Source: Liolophura sinensis
Lineage: Eukaryota > Mollusca > Polyplacophora > Chitonida > Chitonidae
Direction: 5' to 3'
Assembly (NCBI RefSeq): GCF_032854445.1
Contig: NC_088305.1
Location: 24,647,400-24,711,399 of the forward strand
DNA: 64,000 nucleotides
The position numbers were made by a program, and so were the translations under genes. The notes beneath the pieces were generated by a model. It had not been told where the DNA came from, made no database searches, and saw nothing but the letters and a program-made list of their open reading frames with translations. Below, one piece after another: positions 25,087-35,059 of the stretch. The stretch's first letter is position 1; each line of letters begins with the position of its first letter.

Positions 25087-25266
25087 CACACGGCTTAGGC
25101 CTCGTGTGTCCTCGCGCTTACTTGTAAGGCAAGCGCCTCTTAGCACTATAGAACCAGATGGAAAAGACACGAAGGTCGTGGAAGGCGAACCGCGCAATAC
25201 CCGTCCCCCGGGCGCGTATTTGCGCCTTCACTGGGGGAACATCGACCTATTAGGTCGCGGTTCCCC
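25087..25266. other. Cluster of perfect stem-loops
   Basis: Four hairpins follow each other: CACACG/CGTGTG (25087-25108), GCGCTT/AAGCGC (25114-25136), GGCGC/GCGCC (25211-25226, enclosed by CCCCC/GGGGG) and a double stem GGGGAAC + CGACCT with AGGTCG + GTTCCCC around an ATT loop (25234-25266). The G run at 25233-25237 can pair with either CCCCC at 25205 or CCCC at 25263. The stretch is also more GC-rich than its surroundings. An RNA role is possible but unproven. Confidence 0.5.
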
Positions 25267-25488
25267 ATACTCCTTGGGGACAGGAAGGTCGCATGGGTGA
25301 CGAGGAATTAAACAAACTTTCTTGACTTTCGTGTACCTCGCTACCTACATGCCCCTGCGAAACACACAGAGGACGCGAAGGTGACAGTTGTGCTACAACT
25401 GCGACGTGCATCGGGTTACGAAGACTGTCGCCAAAAACGGGCGCTACCATGCCATGCAGCAACTACATGGCCTTTGATCTTGCACCAG

Positions 25489-25558
25489 TTTATTTAATTA
25501 TTTATCTGACTGCATGTTGCTGACAGACTTTCCCAAGTATACGGCCGAAGAAGAAACC
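25489..25558 (-). mobile_element. SINE family A, internal deletion
   Basis: A TTTATTTAATTATTTATCTG tail joins directly to GTTGCTGACAGACTTTCCCA and a CGGCCGAAGAAGAAACC segment. The central body is deleted. Confidence 0.5.
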
Positions 25559-25569
25559 TTGCAGCAGTA

Positions 25570-26350
25570 TCAATTAATCAATTACATATTTCAGGTGATC
25601 CGAGCATCCTATTCGGCAATATTTTTAAATGACTTCACCATTGCCAAATAGGCACGTGCGCCTTGGAGGCGCCTATATAAACCTCCGCCATGAACGTCAT
25701 TTGAAATAAATTCTTGAGTATAATTATATACAGTGAAATATAGATATGAATAAATATCGGTGAAATACATACAGTATAGAATGTTGTCCCCTTGTTGGAT
25801 TTCTCTTGCGGTCGAGGGCGGTTGCACTGTAGTCAGAGAACCTGTGTACATTGAGCCGTGTGACAAATTTTAGCTTCTGGATATATAGTTGCGCAGTGTA
25901 TAGTGGCAGGATATCAACCTGAGGGAGGTTACGGTTTTCACATTTATGTATACCATGAAACATAATTAATATAACCGCTGCATGTGGGAATGGCGTCCCA
26001 TTGTCGTTCTTGGACATGGTCTATATACCTCTTTAGCTGACCGCCACTGTCGGCCCAGATTTTCACGACATCATACACAAATATATATACGCTTGTATAC
26101 TATGTATTTTGCGGATGTTTCAGATTCGAGCCTAAGTGAAAACTACTCATGTCGAATTTGGACGCTGAAAGTAAATTCAGGGTAAGTTATTGTAGAAGAA
26201 ATTTCAGGTAAAATAACGGAAGGAACGTAACACATTTAATGATTAAAGTTTTGACTCAAGTCTAAGATCGCTTCGTCATCCCAGAAAACTGGTTCAGTGA
26301 AAACTGAATCCAACTCTGGTGTAAGGGCTAATAAACACCGCCAGGAGACC
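25570..26350. other. Gene-free stretch
   Basis: No gene, splice pair or repeat could be supported. Confidence 0.4.
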
Positions 26351-26355
26351 GATTC

Positions 26356-26650
26356 CGATAGCTCAGTTGGTAGAACCTTCGCTTCGCGGGCCAATCACAC
26401 AGGAAGCCTCAAAAGAGGAGGCTGTAGCTTTCACGCTTGACATCCAGCATTTAGGGAACAACGACCTGTTGACCCGACGGCTTAATTACCTTCCGTAAGT
26501 CGTCTCAGTGAAGCAGGACTAGATAAAAAGAGGGGCGGAAATCCGTCCTGCTACAAGGAGTCACATTACATGTACATGCACTCTAAGAACTCCATCGTAA
26601 TATGATTGAAACATTAAGTACAACGTTAAACCCAAAGCACTCACTCACAC
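26356..26650 (+). mobile_element. SINE family B, near full length
   Basis: A tRNA-like head (CGATAGCTCAGTTGGTAGAA, A box) is followed by the AAAAGAGGAGGCTGTAGCTT segment, CCTTCCGTAAGTCGTCTCAG, GTGAAGCAGGACTAGATAAA, GCGGAAATCCGTCCTGC and the 3' end ACAACGTTAAACCCAAAGCA followed by (CTCA)n. The B box is degraded. Confidence 0.85.
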
Positions 26651-26835
26651 CGCCCAGACCTCACTTCAATACACCGTGCATGCGCGAAGTACAAACTTGG
26701 ATGTTGGATATATTTATTTGATTAGACTGGTGTTTTACTCCCCTACAGCATTAACCTCTCCTATAATCAGGAATACTACCGATTAAATTATTTTTACCTT
26801 ACGTAATACCAAGTATACGTTTTGGGAGAATTTGT

Positions 26836-27059
26836 ATGCTAACGGGTTAGCGCATCAGCACGGCGCAATGACCCAGAAGCCTCTCACCAATGCGGTCACT
26901 GTGAGTCCGCCCTCATGCTGGCCTCCTCTCACGCCGTACGTGGGAAAGTCTGTCAGCAAATTGCGGGTGGTCTTGGTTTCCTCCTACCATAATGTTGGCA
27001 GACGTGGCATAAGTGAAATATTCTCGAGTATGGCGGAAACCACCAATCAAATAAATAAG
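26836..27059 (+). mobile_element. SINE family A, near full length
   Basis: Begins within the head (GGGTTAGCGCATCAGCACGG), then GCAATGACCCAGAAGCCTCT, GTCACTGTGAGTCCG, CCGTACGTGGGAAAGTCTG, CATAATGTTGGCAGAC and a CAATCAAATAAATAAG tail. A short unrelated minus-strand tail fragment lies at 26708-26750. Confidence 0.85.
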
Positions 27060-29198
27060 TGTATGCTAACCAAAATATGAATTGTATTCAAAGATTCATG
27101 GCTTGAAAGAACTTCTGAATTTTATTGCTAGCATATAGGAAACAAAAACGGAACAATTGCATATGTAATTATACACTGAAAACGATCACGTTTGAATCAA
27201 TGTTACCATGTCTGAATGAAAATAAACGTTTGAATAAATTAATGTAACGTCTGAATTAATGGAAAGTTCAACCAATGAAAGGCTTGAACCTTGATTTGTT
27301 CCAAAGCGATTTACACAAAACTGTATTAGCACCATGTATACCGATTTTCAAAACGATACGGTGGACAAAACAATATCACTGTAACAAAAGCACCAGGAAA
27401 CTTTCAAAACCGAAACAGTCAACTTGCAACAATATTCATACAAAAATTAACAGCGACAAGGAAATACAAGTTATTGCCTGTACACTTTCAAAAGTCAAAG
27501 AACTGATCATTAAAACGTATACAAAGGTACAAAAAGCTGAACTTTTAAAGCAAAGTAACAGAATATTCAAAATTTGCAAGGCCTATATAGTAATTAATAT
27601 TTCAAAGGAATAAATATACAGATTGTACATAGTATAGTGCAAAGCTCAAAGTAAGATGCATAATTGGCCTATCACCCAGAAATGGAATTAAAACGGATTA
27701 TGTACTTCATGACGTGACTTAATCCTGGTCAAAGCGTTTGCCATTCTGTTTTCAGAAAAATAACAGCCAATCAAACCGGTTATAAGTATATTCTGCCATA
27801 TTGTCGGGCTATATCTACATATACAAACGGGAGGGGGAGGGTATCTATTCCGCCTGATTTTCTGTAGTACAAGGTGATAAGTATTTGACTATTACCTTCA
27901 TCATGTAGACAGGTTATTATGCTGAGCACACGTCACTATTGGGGGGGGGGGGGGATGGCGGGGGGGGGGGGGTGTCAGCGAAAGGATACTGTCAGCCGGT
28001 ATATTTCCATTTTAGATTTCCCTATATATTCATTTTTAGCACTCAAAAATAAAGGTCAACATCAATTACGCATTTTTTTAGGTTACTCTTTTTACATCAA
28101 ATTTCATGCACTTTGAAAGCAACATGAGTAAATAAATCAAATATATTACATGAAAATGGTTTTTTTTTGCCGTCCTGTGACCTCTACGTACATACAGATC
28201 TTTCAGGAAGTTCGCTTTTATAAAGGCCTCTGACTTTAACTGTGCAATACGAGTTAGGTAATTCCATCATAAACGTATAAAGAATAGCGCTCATAAGCTT
28301 AACAGTTAGCCAAAACGTTCTTAAGGGCTTCTGGGTTTAGAAAGATGAATAAGCAATGCACTTGCACGAGTGGAAAATACAGGAATCATACAAAAACTTT
28401 GTTTAATCATGGTCGGAAAAGCACGGCCAGGACAAGACACAGGTTTAAAGAAATGAACTGGTAAAACATTGGGGAACAGGAAGACGCATTTGAAATATGC
28501 TGAATATGCATATTTGTTCTCAGTTCACAGCTTCAACGAATAATAAATTTGATTCAGGAAAATACTGCATAAACCCAAGAAAATGCATGGGCAAGAATGC
28601 GTGTTCTAATGCACGGACAGCATATACTGAATACACAACATATGTTATCAAAAAATCCATGAATGTCTTGCCTGAAGAAAATAACCAAAGTTGTCAATCT
28701 TCTAATCTCAGCTAATTGCAATATAAATGAAAATCTATCTTGCATAACTTGTATTGCATATTGTCATCATCTGTAACATTAATTGGTTTTCATCATTTGA
28801 CTGGGGATGTATCAGCCATTTTCTGCTTATATAACCACTCAGAGATTCGTGTCATCTCGGCAGAATAGAGAGGGCACTGCCTCACCTGTTCAGGTACCTA
28901 ACACACGTGTGAGATTAAGCATTTACGAAATCAGCCAAAGCTGGTTTCAAGCATCCACTACCATGTTCAAAAGACACATTGCTATTCAGGAGTGACATTG
29001 TAGCTTGTGTATACGATGATATGGTAGAGGAAACCCAAAAGGGTTGAAGACGGAAGACGGAATCTATTTGGTAGTACAGCCTACTGACTAAATGGACCAA
29101 CTTCTTCCATATACTAAACTATTAAGGTCAGATTTACGTTTCCAGATGAAGTTATAACGACGCTGTAGACTGAGGTTCAGCTTCCAAAGAAATATTCA
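27060..29198. other. Gene-free stretch downstream of the Crypton-derived gene
   Basis: 27275-27613 is a 112-codon lysine- and threonine-rich frame in AT-rich DNA; it has no motif and I do not call it. Two long G runs lie at 27941-27972. The region just below 29199 would hold the 3' UTR of the minus-strand gene; I see no AATAAA on that strand within 500 bases. Confidence 0.4.
27941..27972. repeat. Two poly(G) runs
   Basis: Fourteen and about thirteen consecutive G residues flank a short ATGGC. This is a strong G-quadruplex candidate on the plus strand, and also a place where assembly length may be wrong. Confidence 0.9.
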
Positions 29199-32069
29199 TT
29201 ACTCCAGAACCACCGCTTCCCAGATATCCGTCCACATCACATACAGGGCACGGATGCCAACGCTCTGCTTCGAGAACCGTGAAGTGGGACCTTGCAAACC
29301 TAAAAGTCGTTTGTAGAACGGTCCAGTGGGTCCTACTGCTGTCAGATAGACTTCGTACAGCTCCACTAAAGATCCCGGGCTGGATCCAGGTTCTTCCCTA
29401 TACACCTGACGATACCCACCGGCTTCTGGTAACATTTTGTCTCCCATATCGCGATTGTCAAACAACACGCAGCTTTCTCCGTTGTGCCTTGTCACCGAAA
29501 ACTGAAGTCGCCGGAGGTTCCTGTGTGCCATGTAAGACTTGATACCAAAAAGCTTAAAGTTGTAGTAAAACACTGAGTACTGTAAGCTTTTTGCTGTCTC
29601 AAGGCCAAACACATGGTACTGCCAGAGTTTTTCCTCCTGTGCTGGGGTCAAAAGTCTCAGAGAAGGAAGCCTTGGTCGACTTTTTGGTTCATGCTGCCCA
29701 AGAGATTTCACACGGGTCGCCAAAGCGTTCTGGAAATCAGCGAAACGACTGTCTTTGGAGTTCATAAAGTCGAGATCGTTCCTGCCTTGGCTTCGGACGT
29801 GACGTAAGAGTCCACAGGCCAGGGAGTAGAGACATGACGGAATGTACGAAGTGCCATCAGTTTTCATGACGTTGGTTATGTAGTCTGCTAGGTAACAGTT
29901 CACCTCGTCCGGGCTCATATCCACAATGTCCGGAATAAGCGCTTTACCGAGCTCTCCCTGAGCTAAACGCCACCTGTTGAAGTGCGAATATGCCCATCGG
30001 GTGTTTCTCAATGTACTCTTGCCCTTGACTGACGCACGTTGACCACTCTCTTTCCCTGACGGCAAAGGTTTGAAGGACATGGGGAGACTATTAGAAGTGG
30101 AGAGAGATAAGATGGGTTTTGCGATTCCACCCTCTTCGTGGCTTAAAGAGATTTCACCGTGTGCTTTAGTGTTGTTCTCTTCTTGTACATCAAAAGACAC
30201 TGAAGGCGGATTTTCATCACGGGGTGCAACGACATCAGGCTGGTAAGATGACTGGACTGTGCCATGTGAAAGAGAATCGCCGCTAACAGAATGTGTGGTA
30301 TTGTCCTCGATGTCACCATCTTCATCAACCTGGACAACAGGCTTTTTCAAATTTTTTGGACTTTCGCTTACCCTTCTCTCTTTTCCTTTTTTCGTGACAT
30401 TGCATTTCCGCTGCCTAATTCTCGGCATCCTACCTTGCAAGTTTTCGTAAAATAATGTCCGTCGCAGCTCCATAGATAGAACCTGGTTCACGGGCCTGAA
30501 AAGTCCGTCAACAGTGCCGCACTCTGCTTGGGAATACACTCGGTTATTCCTAACGTAGCGCAACAAACCCTGTCCCATGGCTTGCAGAGATTTCGAAGGG
30601 TAGCGACTACCGTTGGTCTTCCTGGCGTCGACGAGAAATTTGCACAAGTAAGTGTTGATCTGCGGTACCGTCATTTTCAAGAGATCAGGCATGGCTGATC
30701 TGGCTTTTGTTTTCAGCATCCAACGCCGGAAAATGCCTACTGCCCAATCCGTAACACGCTTTGTACTACAGGTCTCTTTCTGCGCAAGGTTCACAATTTG
30801 CCTCTGTTCATTTAAGACATTCAACTCCTTGTTCAAGGCAGTTTTCTTTTTATCATCCACGTCATAAAGAAAAGATTTTTCTGCAGGGGCACCAATGTCC
30901 GCAATTTCTGCGCTGTCATGTTTGCTAAACGCACATTTCTTGACTGACAGATTTACGCCTGATTCGGAGTTCACATTTGCATCTGTCGAGCCTACTTTAT
31001 CAGTTTTAATGAGCAAGGACATTTCCCCAGATGTCCACTTCTTTCGCATCGTTACATCTTCGGTGTTATTTTGGTTACAAAGAGTGGACTTTCTAAAACC
31101 TTGATACTGCGCTGCGTCAGAGAGGCCATGTGAGATTGAAGTGGAGTCTAAATCACCAGAGTAATCGCTTGGACAAGTGTCGCTGGTTGATTTCAGGCTG
31201 TCATCGTCAATTATGGAAGCAGGAGATGCTATCTCAGTTTCGGAATCATACTCTGTCAGTTCTTGAACACCGTGCCCAGAAAATTCACTTATGTTGTTGG
31301 CTTTCACAATTACGGAGAGATCCAATTCGTTCTGGTTTTCATCGTTGGTCAAACTCGCATCTAGATTTGACTTACCTCCGCCCAAGTCACAATTTAAACC
31401 AAGCCAGGAGTTTGCGTTCTCGTCACTCTTTGCCACTTCACCAGTGAAAACTTTCCTGTGAGTTCTCAAATCGAGCGGTTCGGCTTTTTCCCGCGAGGCC
31501 AGGCTGCTTCGAAATTCATTTAAATTACTTACGCTTTGATGCATCAACATTTTATTACTAGTATGAGCTGGCTTGGGCAAATAGCAGACCCAACCTCCTG
31601 TGTTACTTTCGTATGAAGCCTGTAAATCCCGACATCCGTCAAAATGTATGGCTTTCTCCATCCTTTGCATTTTGGGGTGATCGTGGTCATTTCCTATTAC
31701 GTCCTTTCCCTGATGTATTCGTCTCTTCTCTAGACAGGTCTTAGGTCCATATCGATAGTGTGTAAAACATGTCGGATTTGTTTTGACAGCAGGTTGTCCA
31801 GCAGCATTCGGAAGTGGACGATCTTGTATAGGGAGCATCTGATCTTTTGATCCCATAGAAGGAAATATAATGCATACATTGTCGACTTCATCGATCTCCA
31901 CCAAACGGAAATCTTCCTTAGCCGGTGAAACTTGGCGATCTACGTTTAAATCCGTAAGTCTTGGCGATGGAGTATGTGTAGATGTAGTTTTCTTTAACGA
32001 ATGCATGATCTCTATACCACAGCTTGAACCAGTGTTTTCCTCTTTTGCACAATGGTTGGAAAGCACTGA
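29199..32069 (-). CDS. Crypton-derived DUF3504 protein with duplicated core-binding domain
   Basis: A minus-strand frame of about 955 codons without introns. Residues below are numbered from the extended frame starting at 32084 (a TTG). The first ATG is residue 27 (32006-32004), but TTTTGGTTTCTCTTCAG just upstream is a good acceptor (exon starting 32069), so this may be the last exon of a longer gene. Residues 1-440 are polar and probably disordered, with a CtBP-type PLDLR (203-207). Residues 443-515 and 693-766 are two copies of the SAM-like core-binding fold of Crypton tyrosine recombinases (WA..F.RW, KT.G..Y.S.S, GLLR.VR). Residues 808-960 resemble the catalytic half (FGIKSYMAHRNL; C-terminal GPFYKRL.. 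and VGIRALY). The usual GLRG arginine is K849, while HR (854-855) is kept. Cellular relatives are QRICH1, ZMYM2-4, KCTD1 and KIAA1958, which are nuclear and not recombinases. A chromatin or transcription role is inferred. Confidence 0.75.
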   Translation of the reverse strand, partial: SVLSNHCAKEENTGSSCGIEIMHSLKKTTSTHTPSPRLTDLNVDRQVSPAKEDFRLVEIDEVDNVCIIFPSMGSKDQMLPIQDRPLPNAAGQPAVKTNPTCFTHYRYGPKTCLEKRRIHQGKDVIGNDHDHPKMQRMEKAIHFDGCRDLQASYESNTGGWVCYLPKPAHTSNKMLMHQSVSNLNEFRSSLASREKAEPLDLRTHRKVFTGEVAKSDENANSWLGLNCDLGGGKSNLDASLTNDENQNELDLSVIVKANNISEFSGHGVQELTEYDSETEIASPASIIDDDSLKSTSDTCPSDYSGDLDSTSISHGLSDAAQYQGFRKSTLCNQNNTEDVTMRKKWTSGEMSLLIKTDKVGSTDANVNSESGVNLSVKKCAFSKHDSAEIADIGAPAEKSFLYDVDDKKKTALNKELNVLNEQRQIVNLAQKETCSTKRVTDWAVGIFRRWMLKTKARSAMPDLLKMTVPQINTYLCKFLVDARKTNGSRYPSKSLQAMGQGLLRYVRNNRVYSQAECGTVDGLFRPVNQVLSMELRRTLFYENLQGRMPRIRQRKCNVTKKGKERRVSESPKNLKKPVVQVDEDGDIEDNTTHSVSGDSLSHGTVQSSYQPDVVAPRDENPPSVSFDVQEENNTKAHGEISLSHEEGGIAKPILSLSTSNSLPMSFKPLPSGKESGQRASVKGKSTLRNTRWAYSHFNRWRLAQGELGKALIPDIVDMSPDEVNCYLADYITNVMKTDGTSYIPSCLYSLACGLLRHVRSQGRNDLDFMNSKDSRFADFQNALATRVKSLGQHEPKSRPRLPSLRLLTPAQEEKLWQYHVFGLETAKSLQYSVFYYNFKLFGIKSYMAHRNLRRLQFSVTRHNGESCVLFDNRDMGDKMLPEAGGYRQVYREEPGSSPGSLVELYEVYLTAVGPTGPFYKRLLGLQGPTSRFSKQSVGIRALYVMWTDIWEAVVLE

Positions 32070-32325
32070 CTGAAGAGAAACCAAAACGTTCCATTCAAAA
32101 AATAATTATGCCACACATTTCTAGTATTTTCGTTTGACAGCATCAAGGTCTATAACTTATAAAATCTATATAACTGTAAGAATTTACGGGAGACTTTTCT
32201 CTTCTAAGGATAGCCTCTTATGAATTCAACCAAATGAATATGTAATGAGTACAGCTGTAAAAGCAGCATGAATGACAATTTTTCACAGATAGTGGTAACT
32301 GAGACTTATTTCACACTTATATTAG

Positions 32326-32520
32326 TTTATTTATTTATTTGAGGGGTGTTTTACGCCATACTCAATAATATTTTACTTATTCGACGGTGGCCACCATTAT
32401 GGTGGGAGAAAACCCAGCAGAGCCCGGGTGAAACCCATGACCATCTGCAGGTTGCTGGAAGACCTACCCACGTACAGCCGGAGAGTAAGCCAGCATGAGC
32501 TGAACTTGGACACACAGTGA
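32326..32520 (-). mobile_element. SINE family A, minus copy
   Basis: Tail TTTATTTATTTATTTGAGGG, TTACGCCATACTCAATAATA, CGACGGTGGCCACCATTATG, GCAGAGCCCGGGTGAAACCC and GCCAGCATGAGCTGAACTTG. It ends inside the B-box region. The site is about 250 bp upstream of the Crypton-derived frame. Confidence 0.85.
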
Positions 32521-32591
32521 AGTTATATTAGTCTCAGGGGATATAGCCAGTGACCTCAATCCTATGCCGCCAATGCAAGCATTTTGATTGA

Positions 32592-32708
32592 TTGAATTAT
32601 TTATTTAATAGGTGTTTTATGCCCTACTCAAGAATATTTCACTTATATGACGGTGGCCAGCATTGTGGTGGGAGGAAACTGGGCTGAGTCCGGAGGAAAC
32701 CCATGACC
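32592..32708 (-). mobile_element. SINE family A, minus 3' half
   Basis: TTATTTATTTAATAGGTGTT, TACTCAAGAATATTTCACTT, GACGGTGGCCAGCATTG and GAGGAAACCCATGACC are present; everything 5' of that is absent. Confidence 0.8.
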
Positions 32709-33112
32709 AGTAGTTATAAACATTAATTAAATGGGCCAAGTGATGAAATTTTTAAAAATCCAGATTAAATGAGTCGGTGATTCCATGATACCTCAAGTTA
32801 GCAAAAAATCACCTTTATATTAGAAGTGTGCCATGGTGCTTTGCTGCTCTGTTATTTTGTTAAATTTATGGCTATCTGCTCCAGTGGAATTAAAAGACAC
32901 CTATAAATGTGCTATAATATCTTTTCTTAAAAGAATGTTAAACAAAAAAAAAACAGATAGTATTATTTACATAATTTCACAGTACATGTAGATACACATC
33001 ACCTCTTCCAGAATGAAAATATTCCAAAGGATTTGTAAGAATAAAATCGCTGAGACCAAATATCTTCAATTTTCAGGTTCTAACAGGTATATGTAACTAC
33101 TGTTCCAGTTAC

Positions 33113-33221
33113 CTAGGTAGGCTTGTCTAATAAAGACTCCAGTGGATTGAAAATGAAGTTTCTTGGCTCTGCATTTCATGGTGTGGAAAAACTTATCTTG
33201 ATCCCATATTTTATTTTGGAC
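33113..33221 (-). CDS. Possible upstream exon, minus strand
   Basis: 109 bases lie between an acceptor (TTTGTTCTTCAG) and a donor (CTAG|GTAACT) on the minus strand. The phase-0 frame is open: VQNKIWDQDKFFHTMKCRAK, then KLHFQSTGVFIRQAYL. It could be an upstream exon of the Crypton-derived gene, but it ends with one extra base while the acceptor at 32069 needs phase 0, so this direct join fails. It may belong to another isoform or be chance. Confidence 0.25.
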
Positions 33222-33543
33222 CTGAAGAACAAACATAATAAAATGAAATCTTACACTTTCAAGACATTGGATAACTGTTACATGCGCAGTCAATACACAA
33301 CTGACCAGTTCCTACACAACTATCAGCACTATCAGTTAACCAGCAATGCACTAAACACAGTCTGAATACAAAAACACACATATGAAGAGTCTGGATGTGT
33401 ACACTTATAATGTCCAGTGAGATCAGTGTGAACGTTGTTAACACACAATTCAGCTGGAGAAAAAACCTGGCCCTCAAGATACAATGCTCGGCCTTGGATA
33501 GAACTATACTACATACACAATGAAGTGCAAGAATACACATTAA

Positions 33544-34046
33544 CATGTATTATCTACAAGTATTTATATCTACATGTATTATCTACACATATCATGCGCA
33601 AGTAATATCTACACATATGATCTACAAGTATTATCTACACGTATTATCTACACGTATTATCTACACATATTATCTACACGTATTATCTACACATATTATG
33701 TGCAAGTAATATCTACATGTATGATCTACACATATTATCTACACCTATTATCTACAAGTATTATCTACACATATTATGTGCAAGTAGTATCTACACATGA
33801 TCTACACATATTATCTACACATTATCTACATGTATTATCTACACATTATCTACAAGTATTATCTACACATATTATGTGCAAGTATTATCTACACATATTA
33901 TCTACAAGTACTATCTACACATATGATCTACAAGTATGATCTACACATATTATCTACACGTATTATCTACACATTATCTACAAGTATTATCTACACACAT
34001 TATCTACGAGTACTATCTACATATATTATCTACAAGTATTATCTAT
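33544..34046. repeat. 13-bp minisatellite
   Basis: About 38 copies of a 13-bp unit TATTATCTACACR (variants ACAAG, ACATG, GCAAG). Because 39 bases make three units, all three frames stay open for long distances; the apparent peptide (YYLHI/LSTRI type) is an artefact. Confidence 0.95.
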
Positions 34047-34717
34047 ATTCTCCTCTTGCAACATAGATTTGGTCCTCAAATTAATTTTTAAGTTCAAAAT
34101 TACACATTTAGATTTTAGATTTGGTAAATAATAAATATCCCAACTGCAGCAACCTGTAAATGAAAGAAATGATCCCAAAAAAATTCAAAAACTGATATTA
34201 AATGGATGGTTGTTCAGTGTGTAATGAGTAGGGTAATCCTTCCCGACTCCCCCCCCCTCCCCCACAATAAAAAACACTTTCAGCACTTTTTTTCTGAACA
34301 TGCATACTTAGGTAATTATTACCTGTACAGAAATGAAATTAAGAGTATAAATGTGGGTCTCTCTTTTCCCCATGAGTTGTAGACATTTCTATTTCCACAA
34401 AAAACAAACCACTTGTGAATCGAAATTAAAAACTCCTGTAACACATAACCATGGTTAGATTATATCGAAACCATGAGTTGTCAAGTGAGGACTGCAGCCC
34501 TTCCCAAAAAGCATTTTTCAGTGTCTCCAGCAATGAGGAGGGGCATATTTTTTACTCGCAAGAGGTGGCGCTAGTGTGGAGCATTACCTTGAGCCACTGT
34601 TATGTAAAACATATATTGTACTGCAACTGTCTGCAAGGTCAAGTTCCTGCTGTCCAGAGTTCAGCAGGTACCAATCTAACACCCGGATATACATGTAGAT
34701 CTATCAATGTACTATTT

Positions 34718-34929
34718 AATTTATTTATTTGATTGAAGTTTTACGCCCTATTCAAGAATATTTCACTTATATGACGGCCACCAGCATTATGATGGAAGGA
34801 AACCAGGCAGAGCCCACGGAAAACCCACAAGCTTCCACAGGTTGCTGCCAGATCTTTGCACACACCAGTGAGGAAGCCAGCATGAGCCGGTCTTGAACTC
34901 ACCGCTTCCACATTGGCGTGAGGCTCCAG
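34718..34929 (-). mobile_element. SINE family A, minus copy
   Basis: Tail TTATTTATTTGATTGAAGTT, TTCAAGAATATTTCACTTAT, GACGGCCACCAGCATTATGA, GCCAGCATGAGCCGGTCTTG and TTGGCGTGAGGCTCC. Its 5' part is cut off exactly where the MITE-like element at 34930 starts. Confidence 0.85.
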
Positions 34930-35057
34930 GGGTGGGTTTCATGAAGCTCACTTAGCAAAGTAAGCACTTAACTACCATGGCAATGTATGTTGTAGAGATA
35001 TAAAGTGCATTTAGCTAAGAGCAACATAACACTAAGTAAGCTTCATGAAACCGGCCC
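34930..35057. mobile_element. MITE-like element with 26-bp inverted ends
   Basis: A 128-bp element. The left end GGGTGGGTTTCATGAAGCTC and ACTTAG is matched at the right end by CTAAGTAAGCTTCATGAAAC and CGGCCC. That gives 26-bp inverted ends with three mismatches. There is no coding capacity and no obvious target duplication, probably because it lies at the border of a SINE. It is consistent with a non-autonomous DNA transposon; the superfamily is not determined. Confidence 0.7.
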
Positions 35058-35059
35058 GT

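Noticed and set aside
24956-25300. 114-codon open frame in the GC-rich island
   Set aside because: Both strands are open, there is no motif, and the stretch is dominated by inverted repeats.
27275-27613. 112-codon lysine-rich frame
   Set aside because: AT-rich low-complexity composition, no motif and no regulatory or splice context.
33574-34066. Tyr/Leu/Thr-rich peptide frames
   Set aside because: Products of a 13-bp repeat.
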